Assembly (NCBI RefSeq): GCF_025698545.1
Contig: NC_068569.1
Coordinates: forward strand, 12,152,001-12,216,000
DNA: 64,000 nt
Origin: Gossypium raimondii
Lineage: Eukaryota > Streptophyta > Magnoliopsida > Malvales > Malvaceae
Direction: 5' to 3'
Positions 12,201 to 24,800 of the stretch are shown here, in pieces. A model generated the notes under the pieces. The model did not search any database. It was not told the DNA's origin and saw only the letters and a list, made by a program, of their open reading frames with translations. Every line of letters starts with the position of its first letter. Position 1 is the stretch's first letter. The translations under genes and the position numbers were made by a program.

Positions 12201-15200
12201 TGTGGAAATAAAATTTTAAAAGCCACTCAAATCAAGCCCTAAATACTACATGAGTTAAGTGAATTTACATAAGAATAGCATTTAAACTTTAGTTCAGCTC
12301 AGTGTCCTAAAGGTTATTTAAATTTTTTTCTAAGGGAGCTTTATACACTTCTAATAAAATTTATTAATTTCAAATTAAAAAACTTGTTATGTATCTACTA
12401 TTTAAAACTAATCATGTGTTACATTCTTAATCCGTGATAAAAAATAATAATTAAGCTATGAAATTTACACATACCATCACAATTCAAGTTAACCATGGCA
12501 TCAACAGGGATGGGGCACATTTTCAACATTAGTGGCTCCAGCGACAATACACTAGTCATTAACTTGGCCACTGCAAGATTCCAAGTTAACCTATGATTAA
12601 TGTCTGCAGCAGAATTCGTCCATTTCGACCATATCCACATGAATCAAGTTGCTGAACGGTTCATTGGGTAGGATCTTTTGACCAAGTTTATCCCATTGGA
12701 TACAACATTATAGGATGGGCAAAATCCAAAAAGTTTGAGCTGAACATGCGGTTCATATAATTGCTTACTTCGAATGCGAACCAGTCGTTTCCTTGATTAA
12801 ATATTTGGTTCCGGCACCTTCCCATCATTTCCTTGAGCTTGTATGTCACAAACTTTGATTTGCTACGTGTATAATTCAACAATCAATCAACTAAACTGCA
12901 GACTTTTTATTATTGTAGATAAAAATGGAATTTGAGGTTAAATCACAAACTTTCAGGAAAACACATAAATATTGGCATGCCGGCGAAGTAGAAATCTGAA
13001 GACAATGCAGCAGAGTAAAGCAAAAGGCCAACCAGGCAACTTCTTAAATGCCCAATATTTAACCAGGATTGTGAGTTAGTCATAATTCTTGCAAAATATA
13101 ATGGAGAGTAAGCAATAGTGCGACACCTTTCTCCTATTATAGTTCAAGAAGGATGAGGCCACTAAAATTGGTGTCCAAGCTCTGGATTTGAAACTTCCTT
13201 GGGAGAGATTGAGATCCTTAAAGGCAACTTGGTCTTGAAGAGGTATAAGTAGGGCCGTTCACTGACCTGCTGTTTATGCTAAAGCAGAATCCGATATCCC
13301 CTGGAAATCCAACTGCCATTTTCTTGCCAAGGTGAAGGAACTTTGTCATTTTAGCATGCAATGTTCTATCATCGAGGAAATGTTTTCTTATTAGACTATG
13401 TGTTATAGATGCTCTAAATTTATGTTTTCACAACTTAGTCATGTGATCCTCTGCATCTATATTGTGTAAGTTGGGTTTTTAGTAGCAAATGGTCGAATGA
13501 AAAATGGAGTTTATTACTGCATACAGGTAAACAAATGTGTTGCATCGTAATGTTCTCAAGCAGAGCATTTTTTCTTTCGGTATCCACTGTCGGTTATAGT
13601 GACTAATTCCCCTCACTACGAGTGCTTTTCGAAGTGGTAAACGGTTGGTCATAAAATGTGCTCCACCAAACTCCCCCGATCTCATGATTAAAGGAACATC
13701 TCATGTAAGAATCACTTTAATATCTCACATACATTGATATTTCGGTTCTATATTATATATCTGCCTTACTGAACTTTGCATTTGTCCTGTTTTTGTCTTT
13801 TTGGCTTCTGAAGTTATTTTTGTTCTTTTTCTTAATATTTTCTTAATCCAGTTTTTGTGCATTATTGATGTTACAGTAATGGTGTTTCAAGAGCAAGTAA
13901 AAAGAAGAGGTTTTTTCTTTTGCTCATCTCATAAGCTTGTTGATATCAAGACAGCGTGCTCTTTTCTTACCTTAATGAATTCAACTTTATTTTTGTACGT
14001 TTATTTTAGAGCATGATACGTTAAGTCTCTGCACCAAATTTTGACTTACAGCTGAAAGTAGGGTTTTACAAGATTAGTTGTCCTTGAGCTGAATCTATAG
14101 TTAAAGCCGTTGTTCGAAGACGTTTAAACCGGGACAAGTCCATCACTACCGCCTTGCTTCGCATGCATTTTCAAGATGAAATTATTAATAAAATAAAAGG
14201 GATAATGACATATTTGCCCCCTGAACTTTGGATAATCTTCTAATGTGGTACTTTTACTTTCAAAATGTCTATTTTGATACTTGTACTTTTGCACTGTTAA
14301 TCAATCTAGTACCTTTGACAGACGACGTTAGTTTCTGACATGGCGAGACACGCGGCCCAGCTATAAGTTCCCACATTTCACATTTTCCAGAAAATATTTT
14401 ATTCCCAAATAATGATAAGGACCTCAAATTAATTATACCAAAAAATATCTTAAGCAAAAAAAGAAGTTTTTTGTCATATTTTCTTATTTGAAATAATGCA
14501 TCAGGACCTAAGATTAAATAATCAAAAGTTTTTTTAAATCTTCACCTTTTTTATTTTTACCTTCAAAACTAATTATTTTAATTAAAATAAATCTGGGAAA
14601 TCTGAATGCTCTTAAAATAAATCTTTAAATCTCAAATAAAATATATTTAATTTAATTTAACATAATTAATAATAATTTTAGAGAACATAATTAAAATGAA
14701 AATCCAATTTTTTCTCTTTTCTTCTTCTCGTTTTTTTATAATTTTCCCATAATTTTGACAGTTAATAATATGGTTAATTGTATATTGATGCAATTAATCT
14801 TTTTGGTATAATTTACATTTTCTCATCAGTGAAAATTGTATTTATCCATGTAGATGAAAAGTAAAAAGAATTTGGTAGGACAAAACTATTTTTATGGGTG
14901 AGTATTTGGTAAATTGAGCAGTGTATTTTTTTTTATTCTATAAGTACGTTTTAAAAATTGACATGCGTCTTTTCTTTTTAAATATCTATTTTTAAAATCT
15001 TCTATTTTACCCTATAAGACATTGGTCAACTCTTTAATTCTATTAACTCTACTTGGCATCTCCAACGCTCAAAATCTTGAATAATCCACTCATGAAACAA
15101 TTGTTCTAAAGGAAAAAAAGAAAAGAAAAGAGGATTTGCTTATCTTATAATATGCATCTCATTACCATTGATTTGTAGAGAGCGATGTTAAGCATCAGAA

Positions 15201-15235
15201 ATCTTTATAATCATTGTTTGCGACAATTCTTGCAG
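9294..15235. other. Spacer with no recognised gene
   Basis: Frames of 60-78 codons occur but none shows a family motif or codon bias. A run of C10 followed by about twenty A lies near 11668-11701. A stretch at 12769-12900 shares blocks with 15915-16110 (CTTGAGCTTGTAT, CACAAACTTTG). Around 14190-14380 sits sequence of a type common in plant spacers (words such as TTTGCCCCCTGAACTTTGG). I see no RNA gene. Confidence 0.6.
12769..12900. repeat. Dispersed repeat, member 1
   Basis: Shares ordered blocks (GTCGTTTCCTTGATT-like, CTTGAGCTTGTAT, CACAAACTTTG, then an AACCAAACTACA-like block) with 15915-16110, where part of the unit is itself repeated. The origin is unknown. Confidence 0.5.
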
Positions 15236-15670
15236 ATGTTTTGAGGATGAGCATGCTAATCTACTTCAGTTTGACAATTTAATTCATTTGAAAATAGGGT
15301 GTTGCCAAAATAATATCATTCCTAGCATTCTTCAGCTTTCACCTCATTTGAAACTTTTAATCATTGATGAGGTAAGTAAAGTTGTGACAATTTCATGATC
15401 ACTTGGACTTGTTCATGACTTGATCACATATATTTTGTTTTGTTCTTCTTCAGTTTCTCTCCAGCACTAAAGCATTCACATGGAGCCTTCAGAAAAGGTC
15501 TCCAAGTGTTTGACATTGCACCTTGAGATGATAGATTAGTTTGAGAATGATGAGAGAAATTGGGCAAAAGAGATGATGGAATATGGTATGGTTAAGAGGA
15601 AGGTTTGGAAGAAAGAAGAAGCCGCATTGGGAATGATCGAATATCTTTGGATAAGGAAAAGATGTGACTG
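15236..15670 (+). pseudogene. F-box/LRR/FBD-type protein, 3'-end fragment (pseudogene)
   Basis: The first piece (15236-15371) reads as leucine-rich repeat tail (FDNLIHLKIG, then ILQLSPHLKLLIIDE) and ends at a good GTAAGT donor. After an 82-bp intron with a TTCTTCAG acceptor, the second piece resembles the FBD domain (EKVSKCLTLHLEMID, FENDERNWAKEMMEY). The FBD part lies one base out of frame with the preceding exon and carries an in-frame TAG, so the copy is broken. FBD F-box proteins are substrate adaptors of SCF ubiquitin ligases and form large, fast-decaying families in plants. The N-terminal F-box is not present upstream. Confidence 0.6.
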
Positions 15671-15914
15671 ACTATAACTTAATTTCTAGATGACAAAGTC
15701 TTCAACAAAATGATGAATTGATGGGGTTTTCCAGGGCTTCTGCCCAATGCCGTATTTCTTTTCCCTAGAAAATAAACATTCTCATCAAATAATGGTGGCA
15801 TTCATTATGAAAATATTTAGGAAGAAGAATTCTCTTGAAGTGTTGTTATTTATTAGGAAAATATTTGGGAAAAGAAAATCTATATATTACTAAAAATAAT
15901 TTGAACTAGTCATT

Positions 15915-16110
15915 TCCTTGATTGCTTGATTTCATTTATGGCACCTTCGAGCTTATATATCGTAAACTCTTATTTACTGAGCTTTGTATATCACCATCTA
16001 CTTGAGCTTGTATACCACAAACTTTGTTTTGCTCCATGTATAATCCCATAGTAATTCTCAACGATGAATTAACCAAACTACACTCCTGGAGCTCCATATA
16101 TAATTCTCAA
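15915..16110. repeat. Dispersed repeat, member 2, partly duplicated internally
   Basis: Blocks around CTTGAGCTTGTATACC and CAACAATGAATTAACC match 12769-12900. The block with GGAGCTCCA/ATTAACCAAAC is itself repeated at about 16040 and 16085. Confidence 0.5.
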
Positions 16111-16767
16111 CAATGAATTAACCAAACACTACACTCTTTGAGCTCCAACAGTAATACACAAACTAACTACAAACTTATGCGTTAAAACTACACCCCCTGG
16201 GCTGGGAATAAAGGTAGAAAAAGGGACACAGTTTTTATTAATACTTCAGTACCATTTAAGAAAACAACAAATGTAAATTATTCATAGTGACAATCCATGA
16301 GAGCAAAGCATTCAATTCCACAGGAGATATCAGCTGCTTCAGGAGATTCATCCAAATTATTCTTCAAGGGGCCTGGTGCAAATGGTCCAGAAAAGGCAGA
16401 ACCAATTGCAGGTCCAAAACTTCCAAAACTAAAAAGTGAATAGTCCGGGGTGTGGACTTGCAGTTGGTTTGGTATGATTACAGATGATGGCTCCTGGTCA
16501 TTTCGCAAATTAAGTATTCACAGCAACCAATGAACCATCTTTGGCTGAAAGAAGAAAGAAACGAGATAAATAAAGTGTTTTAAGTGCATGAAAATGGTAT
16601 CCATAAACTTAGCACACATCCAAATGATAAAATAATAATAATTATAATAATTGTATATCAAGGTAAGAACTAAGTTCTAGAAAAGGGTAGATTTAAGATT
16701 ATTCCAAAGAAGATGGCAAAGAAATAGAACCAGATAAAACATGTGCTTTCACCACAAATACATAATT

Positions 16768-16772
16768 GAGGA
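16768..16772. repeat. Solo LTR target-site duplication, left (GAGGA)
   Basis: GAGGA directly precedes TGTTGACACC and is repeated at 19360-19364. The paralogous empty site near 23093 contains the word once. Confidence 0.9.
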
Positions 16773-19359
16773 TGTTGACACCATTTTTTCAAGAAACGGG
16801 GTCGACTTGAATTTTGAAAATGAAAACGAACACAGGAGTCGCCACCAATCATTTTTGATAAGGTGTGATCGGGTCACCTTGAAAAGTGGTTGTTTTTAAT
16901 AAATAATTAGATTTTATTAAAACAATGATTTTGGTCTGTGAAATTAAAAAAAAAATAGGTTCGGGAGTCGGTTACGTACGAGAAAGAATTAGCACCCTCG
17001 TAATGCCCAAAATTGGTACCTAGTTGATTACTTAATGTCTTAGTGTCGAAAATTAAAAACTCGAAAAGAATTTAAAAATACAATCCCTCTTTATATTGTG
17101 TTATTTTAAAATTAATCGAATAAATCAAAATGTAAAATGTCTCCTTATCTCAAAGTAACAAGATATCACATCCAGTAAGTTAGGACACGGTACCTCGTAT
17201 TTTGAGAGTAAGTTTGCCTTTTATTTTTTATTTAAACCTCATTTGTTTTAATTCTAAAAGGATATTCTGTTATTTAGGATCAACGCGAGAAAAATCAAAA
17301 CCTAGTAAGTTAGGGCACGACTTCTCGAATTTTCTAAATACGGAATATTGCCTTTATTTTCAAAATTTTCCCTTTTTGAATTTGAGTAAGCACCAATAGA
17401 ATATTTAGAAATAATATGCGTGCTATTTTGGTTATATTTGAAAAGAAATCGTTTAAAACGAAAAGGTACCGTCTGCGACCTATAATGATAATACAACATA
17501 TGTTTAAAATAATCATGCCATAATATGCTCATAAAATATACATATAACAATGATACTAACAAATCCTAATGTTAACATGCATGAATAATAATGCAAATGA
17601 CAATATAACAATAATAATAATAACAACAACAATAAATATGATACTAATGAATCTAAGTTTTGAAAGTATTTAAAAATAGCAAATAAATAGATAATGGAAT
17701 GATAGTAATAATAATGGCACAAATGAAATATACAAATCAATATATATATAAAAAATGAAAAATAAATAGAACGAAAGCTAATGTAAGTTTGGTTATAAAT
17801 TGAGAATAAATAATTAAATGAATATTAAATAAAATATTTAATAAAACTGTTTTTGTTTTAAAAAGTAAAAGAAAAGAAAAAAATTTGAAGTTAAATAGGC
17901 CAAGGATCGAATTAGAATTAAAATAAAATTAAAGGGGGAAATTTGAAATGGAAAAGAACAATCAGGGCCCAGATGAAACGCGTGGAAAGATGTGAGGGCC
18001 AAGTGGGAAATCATTCCCCAGCCCTTAAAGTACGTCATTTCGAAATGGGTTAAAATGGAATGGAAATAAAATTATATAGACAAATTTAAAAAACTAAAAG
18101 AACGGTATTGAAACTTAAATAAAACGAGGAGGGGTCAACCGCGAGAATATCCCCTTTTATTCAGCCCATCATGACGCCGTTTTTGTTATAAAGTCAGTCC
18201 ATGGTCAAAGGACCGAATTGAAACAGGAGTAAAATTCTATGTCTAAAATCAAAAAAAGGAAAGAACCCCATTGAACACGCCACAAAGGGGAAGGGATCTA
18301 TTGCGCAAATATCCCTCTAAGAGAAAACACGCGGATCCCCTCCCTGGCGGGTCGGGTTGCGGGTCAAACGTCAAAACGGCACCGTTTTGGCCACTGATAC
18401 CAAGGCCCAAAACGGCGCCGTATTATACCCAATATAAATGCAAAAAAAAAAAATCAGTTTAACCCATCTTTTTTTAAAAAAATTCAGAGAGCTTTCAGAT
18501 TCGCTCTCTCACAGCCCTCCAATCCGGCCAATAGGGCCGTCGCCTACGCCACCATAGATCCACCACGGGCGGTGGCGTGCGACCCGAAGGTCAATTTTAA
18601 CCCGATTTAAAAGGCCGTTTGGTGACGGTGCCTTTCTTGGCCCAAAGACCGAAGGAAAAGGAGACCCTCGTGCCCTCCCTCGGCACGATTTCGGCGGCCG
18701 CAAAGGGCTCCAGCGATGGGACTTGCGGGCGACTCCAGGTATTCCCCTTCTCTTCCTTTCTTTTTTATGTGTATGTTTACTTTTTCTTAACAGATTAAAA
18801 AAACGGATTTGTAAAAAGAAAATTGAAAAAATGAAAAATAAGATAGATAAATCGAAAAAGAGAAAGCAACCTGTTAACTTTTATATTGCTTTTTTTTTTA
18901 TTTCTAATGTTCATAAAAAGGCTAGAAAAAAAACTACAATGTTTGTGTTCGGCTTATATAGCCGATTTTTACAACCCCTAAACTTCTATTTTCTTGTCGT
19001 TTGCAATTTGGATTGTGTTTGTTGTCGTTTTCTGCTTTGTTACTTTGTTTGGTGGTCTTTTGTAGGTGACAGAGCAGTGTCAGACGCATGGAGGAGGTGG
19101 CGTGCGGCAGACTGGTGAGACCGACGATTGGCGAGCTGAGCGACGGTGGCGCTGAAGGCCGACCAGGGGGCGTGCAGTGCTAAGAGGCTTGGCTGGGGCT
19201 AGGGTTTCTGCTGCTAGTTTAGGTTACGGGCTAATTATTTGGGCTTAGGGTTTTTACTATTGGGTTGTTCTGATTAGGTCTATTTTTGGATTTGTAATGG
19301 ACTTGGTTTATTTTGTGTTTGGGTTTGATTTGGTGGGCCGAGCAAAATGGGTTCGTACA
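16773..19359 (+). mobile_element. Solo LTR of a long-LTR retrotransposon (2587 bp)
   Basis: It begins TGTTGACACC and ends GTTCGTACA, and is flanked by a perfect 5-bp duplication GAGGA. No primer-binding site, gag-pol or second LTR follows, so only one LTR remains, as after recombination between the two LTRs. The neighbouring intact gene has the uninterrupted sequence ATAATTGAGGACA at the matching point of intron 8, which is the pre-insertion site. A TATA-like ATATAAATG lies near 18431. Several 60-130 codon frames inside show no protein family. The length and ends suggest a Ty3/gypsy-type element; the family is an inference. Confidence 0.9.
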
Positions 19360-19489
19360 GAGGACAGAGAAGATGGCCAATAGATAGACAAGGTCGGTGT
19401 TCCAATTAGGGATTGGTGATGCATAAGAAACTGGAGTTTGAGGATGTTTCTGTATCAGCATAGAGCATGTGCTTTTGTCATGATCCGTA

Positions 19490-20640
19490 AGCAAAGCTAC
19501 CAGAAGTACTAGATCGAGATCGGAACGATGCGAGCACGAGAAAACCTAGTCACAAAATTATCGAAGTGTCCCAAAAGACTTTAGAAATTCGAAGAAGCGA
19601 TAGATCCTTACAGAGCCGAGTAGAAGATTCCAGAAGCTCTAAAACTCTCCATTCATGTATAGCCTATATAAGTAGAAGCTCTCCTCTCTATTTGTACATC
19701 CAAACTAGTCGTTGGGTAATATATCTAAGTTCTCATGCTTGTCTAGGCTAAGAAGGCATTCTCCAACTTCTCTTGTGTTCGGCCCGTGACAAATGATATC
19801 AGCGCTTTGAATTTGTCCTGTGGTGGTGAACGATGGCAACCGAGTTCAAGAAGGTGAGTGAGCAAGAGGATGGCGTGGTGGAGAACCAAGGTGTTGTGAA
19901 GGGCAAGAAAGGAGGCTCTAAGGACTCTGTGAAGATAATTGAGACCCGGATGGCCGAGGTTGAGTCCGCCATGAGTGATGTCCAAAGCTAGAAGAAACCA
20001 AGGATTCTCTTGAGGCGATCAAATCCGACATGATGGAGTCCTAAGACAAACTCAAAGAACAACTTAGAGAAGAGCTACAATAGGCCATGAAGGAGGCCTT
20101 AGGTGATATTGCCGAAAGTACAAGGCCCTCGAGGTGTAGGTGGAAGTAATGGATGGCGAGATCAAGAGGCTCAAGAGTGGTGGCATGCTAATGGTATCAA
20201 GCTATCGAGTAGATGTTCCGAGGTCAAAGGAGTTCAAAGGCACGAGGGATGCCAAAGGGGTGGACAACTTCTTTTGGAGTGTCGAGTAATACTTTTGTGC
20301 TGGGATCGAGGAGGATTCCGTTAAGGTAAACACCGCTTTGATGTACTTAGTTGATGTTGTCTTGCTTTGGTGGTGTCTTAGGAGTGACGATGCAATGTGT
20401 GAAAGTGCAACCGTGGAAACTTGGGAGATTAGGCTGCAATTCTATCCGAAAATGCGAACAAGAAGCCTCGATTGAAACTTAGGCAGCTTACCCAGCGCAA
20501 AACAATGCGCGACTATGTGCGTTAGTTTTTGGAGTTAATGCTTCAAATTTCAAAATAGACAAAAGTGAGGCTCTATTTAACTTCCTAAATGGGCTAAGCA
20601 ATGAGCAAAAGTAGAGTTTCAGCATAAAGGTCCCCGTAAC
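19490..20640 (+). mobile_element. Truncated Ty3/gypsy element: LTR end, primer-binding site and broken gag
   Basis: From about 19490 there is an LTR-like segment with TATA word CTATATAAG (near 19665) and an end ...CCCGTGACA at 19791. A diverged primer-binding site, TGATATCAGCGC (compare TGGTATCAGAGC, complementary to initiator tRNA-Met), follows. A gag-like frame starts at the ATG at 19833 and breaks at a TAG near 19990. Retrotrans_gag words are then visible across stops (SKEFKGTRDAKGVDNFFW, VKVNTALMYLVD, LLWW). There is no protease, reverse transcriptase or integrase, and the element stops near 20640. It sits within the decayed GIP1-like duplicate. Confidence 0.75.
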
Positions 20641-20860
20641 ATCATCCACTCATATATATATATGAACACATATATATAGTTACACTAACCCCTAGAAAAT
20701 GCACATTTATTTTATGACCAATCTTCATTCCCAACTTTTAGCAGTCTTATCTATCTCTTTTCAAACAAACCAAAATACAATTGACAATAACTTTGCTATT
20801 CTATACAAGGCTTTCTATGCTAGAAAAAACAAAACGAAATAGAACTATTGCAAGATATCG

Positions 20861-21600
20861 ATAATGATTTGGGTGTTCTCAACCACTACAGTTGAAAACA
20901 ATACTGGGCATGTCAAGAGTCCGAGATTATAAACAATACTTGTATATATAGAGAGAAGGTAGGAGATGAATGTTGTGAATATAGTGCTTTCAAAATGTTA
21001 AGTAGAAGCAGCATAAAAAATGCAATCTAAGAACTGGTCCAGATATGTGATACTTCAAGTAGAGAGCGTAGGGGCAACCATGCTAAAAAGAAAGAGTCAT
21101 TCCTCGGACTATAGAGTAGATTTCAACTTAGCCAGACATGTCTACAAGAGAGATCAAATAAAAAGGAATACTTTCAATAAAACAGAAAACAGAAAAGTGC
21201 AATACCGGCGGAGTTGAGGGCAATTGGCAGGTATCTTATCTTGGCCTTGAAACTTGAAACTGGAAGTTTTTTTTAAAGAAAGAAAAACATTCATGCAAGA
21301 ATATTTAATTGAAATAAATATTTCAAGCTCAACCCAGCTTCTCAACACTTCCTGCCAGTGTACTTCCCTTTTTTTTCTGTCAGTAAAAAGGCAATCTTGA
21401 AAACATTATGCTTAATTGGAGTGAGATCCGATCTATTAAAAATGCATACTTTACCCTGCTTAAAGAACGTACAGATAACGGACTGAATACATTCAACCCC
21501 CGGCGTAGAGAGTAGATTTAAGCTCGTCGAGACACCAGATAAGAAACATGATAATTTTTTTTAAGAAAGGCAAATTTTCACTATAAAAAAGGGGAAAGGG
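20861..21600. other. Spacer downstream of the GIP1-like gene
   Basis: No coding or RNA feature is recognised. Two loosely similar blocks (GTAGATTTCAACTTAGCCAGACA near 21116 and a GTAGATTTAAGCTCG block near 21511) suggest an old internal duplication. The 3' UTR of the GIP1-like gene probably begins somewhere in 21600-21856. Confidence 0.5.
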
Positions 21601-21856
21601 GAACAGGGAAACAATGAGGGAGAAAGAGAAGTGAAGGGCAACGTCCACCATCCCAAATTAGCACACTGTGTTCCTAAGTTAACATAACCAGACAATAAAT
21701 AAGTAAAATACAACCTCGTGGCACAGGGCAGTAGCCATTCAAGGTCTCTTCAGACCCCTATCAACCATACATGTAATTATTCAATCGCACGAATGCCTTC
21801 GATTGGCCACTTTCAAACTCACTACCAAGACCCTGAAAAACCCGGAGGTGATAACA

Positions 21857-24800
21857 TTAGTAATTGTTTTGCCACAACTGTTGGGTCTGCTTTGATGGCT
21901 GGCCTTGAGACCCACTCAGGGATCCATCCATAGGGTTTTGCTGCTGATGGTCCCCCAATACTCCTGTTTGTGAATGGTAGAAATTTGGGTATCCAAGAGC
22001 CCCGAAATGCTGCGAAGGTTGTTGCCCTTGTCGAAATCCACCACCCTGCTGGTTTTGCCCCTGGAAGCTGTAATAATTGCTTCCAGGAACAGCAGACATT
22101 GTTCGTGAGCCAGGGCCATGAACCCACATAGCCGAATTCTCAGTCTAACCACATAAACAAAGAAAAGGATGAGCCCACCTTAGATTCAAAGCAGCAGAAA
22201 TTAAAAGAAATAAAATATACAAATACTGTAGAAATATGTGAAATCACCCCCCAGGCCGGGAATAAAGGTAGAAAAAGGAACAGACCTTTTTAATACTTCA
22301 GCACCGTTTAATAAAAGAACAAATGCAAAATATTCACAGAGACATTCCACAGTAATGAGAGCAAACCATTCAATTCAAATTAACATTGTTTGGTACGTTG
22401 ATTACCTGTTGAAGCGACATCAAATGATTGCTGTCCTTGTACTGAGAACTCAGAATATCATCATAGCCAATGGTTGTGCCTGCAGGTGCTGTAGGCGGAT
22501 TCAGAGGAAGTCCTCCAGGAATATTGGTAGAACTCCCAAACCCATAGCCAGATGCAATTGCAGCAGATTGAGGCAAACTGCTAACAGAAACACTATTTTT
22601 GTATTGGGGGAGCACTGCTGCCAGGGACTGAGGGTAGTTACTATTACCAGCAAATCCTTGCTGGAAAGCTGATGGCACATAAGTGTAACTTTGAGGCAAG
22701 AAAGGATAACTAATCATGTTCGCGAAATGTCCCAATGGAAGCGTAGGTTGGGAAAAAGGGTGCATGGCTAGATGCTGAGGAAGAGCAGGTCCCGTGGCAA
22801 CACTGGCACTAGGAAGGGTCTGTGGAGTCGCCTGTGGTGCAGATATACTAGCTGCTCTCAGAGCCTGCAAATGTCCAAATCTATCAGGAAAGGAACAATT
22901 AAATCATATCAACTATAGAAATTTTCAGTTAGACTGAGAAAGTGGCATTTTATTTTTCCTTTTCCCCAACCCCAAACTTATTATTGTTTATGGTCACTTG
23001 GCTCTTTGCTCCTTTTTCCTGACACTGACACAAGCAAATAAAGAAAACATGCAACAAAAGTAAATACAGATCTGGTAGAACCAGATTTATAATTGAGGAC
23101 AAAGAAGATGGCCAAGAAATAGACAAGGTCTGTGTTCCATATTAGGGATCAGTGATGCACAGGAAACTAGAATTTGAGGATGTTTCTGTGTCAGCATAGA
23201 GCATGTGCTTTCACACTAAAATTCCATCTAGTCATACATATAAGCAAAATAGAGCAGGCTTGAAAACAGTAATACCAAGTTTCAGCTAAAATGACTAAAA
23301 ATAGCTTTAACATTATAGTATATAAAGTTCCATATCACTTCAGTGAACTCTTGAAAATTTTCAAACAAACCAAATTCACATGTGCAGTAGCTTTTCTCAC
23401 TATTCTATAGAAGCCTTTTTATGGTAGAAAAAGTAAAACAGAATAATAGTTGGTCACCAGTAGAAGTGCACAAAGAGCAACAAACATCAAAAAATCAACA
23501 AGGTAAAGCAAAGGGCACCTCTGGCATAGAAATTGTGGGGCCACTAATGGAAGAGACTGCATTGGTGTATTTTGTTGGCATTGACTGAGTCACAGGGAAG
23601 GGTGAATATGGAAGATCTGGCTCCCTTGCAGTCTGAACAGTTGATGTCAGCAAAGTGCTTTGCAATGAATTTGTATATGCTTGCTGCAAGGAAAACGTTA
23701 TGGTAAGAAGGGGCACTCAAGATACTAATAATGTATTCAAAGAACATAGTAGGTCAATCAATAATTTCAAACAGTAGAACAGGAAACCTAGAACAATAAG
23801 ACGCAGCTATCAACCAGAAATTTCTACATAAAAGAAACTTTAAAATCAAACTCTAAATTATATGGTTTGGATCATAAGCTAGGAATAATGAAAGTAAAGT
23901 AGTATATGTAATCATACAAGTTACATTACCATTACGCTTGAGAACGGAGTGAGATTCTGCATTTGAGTGCTTGTCTGAGGATGAGTAAAAGCAGGATTTA
24001 ACTGTTGAGAGTTCTCATAGCTATAACCAGATGCAGATGAAGGAAATGCATATTGGTTCCCTTGGGCAGCTTCAGAAGCATCCTGTTTCAGTACTGCTGG
24101 TTGAGAATCTTCAGTAGCTTCATAATTTCCAGTGTTGACAGTACTTCTAATCATTATATTTCCCTCTGCATTACTTCTGAGATGTTCGTCCCCATAATAC
24201 TCGGGATTTCTGCAAGCAAAAATGTTTAACACATATGTTCAAGGAACAAAGAGTAAAGCAAGGCAAATTAAAATCTTAAGATGCAAAAGAATACCTATTC
24301 TCGGAGTGCCCAATAGTAGAGATATCAGCTGATTCAGGAGCTTCATCCAAATTATTCTTCAAGGGCCTTGATGCAAATGATCCAGGAAAGGCAGAACCAA
24401 TTGCAGGTCCAAAACTTCCAAAACTCAAATGTGAACAGTCCGGGGTGTGGACTTGCAGGTGGTTTGGTATGATTACAGATGGATTATCCTCTTCAAATGA
24501 TGCCTCCTGGTCATCATTATGCAAATTAAGTTGCTGCATATTCACAGCAACTGATGAAGAACCATCTTCGGCTGAAAAAAAAAAGAAAGGAACAAGATAA
24601 ATAAAGTGTTTTAAGTACATGAAAATGACCTAGCAGCTATCCATAAACTAAGCACACATAAAAATTATCAAAAACTAACTGTATTACTAGGCAAGAACTA
24701 AATTCTAGAAAAGGGTGGATTTAGGATTACAATGTTTAGTGAATCACAGGTTAAAAGAGCGACTAAAGTATGATATCTTAAATTGTGAGGGTGGGGGGGT

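Larger units (their letters stand above)
16188..20860 (-). pseudogene. Rearranged partial duplicate of the GIP1-like gene, split by two retroelement insertions
   Basis: Pieces match the functional gene downstream in a different order. 16188-16318 resembles intron 9 (22247-22383). 16319-16544 resembles exon 6 (24315-24571), with small deletions. 16545-16700 resembles intron 5 (24572-24738). 16704-16755 and 16756-16772 plus 19360-19475 resemble intron 8 (about 23085-23212). 20757-20850 resembles a later part of intron 8 (23355-23440). Exons 7-9 are missing at the first junction. No usable reading frame remains: a 76-codon stretch of exon 6 is all that is open. A 2.6-kb solo LTR and a gag fragment sit inside. 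The copy lies just beyond the 3' end of the intact gene, which suggests a tandem duplication that later decayed. Confidence 0.8.

Noticed and set aside
12419-12882. Two minus-strand frames (73 and 64 codons) that look like pieces of a gene
   Set aside because: No domain could be named, the frames do not join through splice sites, and part of the area belongs to a dispersed repeat.
18271-19118. Frames of 63, 64 and 131 codons
   Set aside because: They lie inside the 2.6-kb solo LTR, contain homopolymer-derived Lys/Phe runs, and match no gag-pol protein.
22238-22672. 144-codon plus-strand frame opposite the GIP1-like gene
   Set aside because: Shadow of exon 9 and intron 9 on the other strand; the minus-strand reading has family similarity and correct splice phases.
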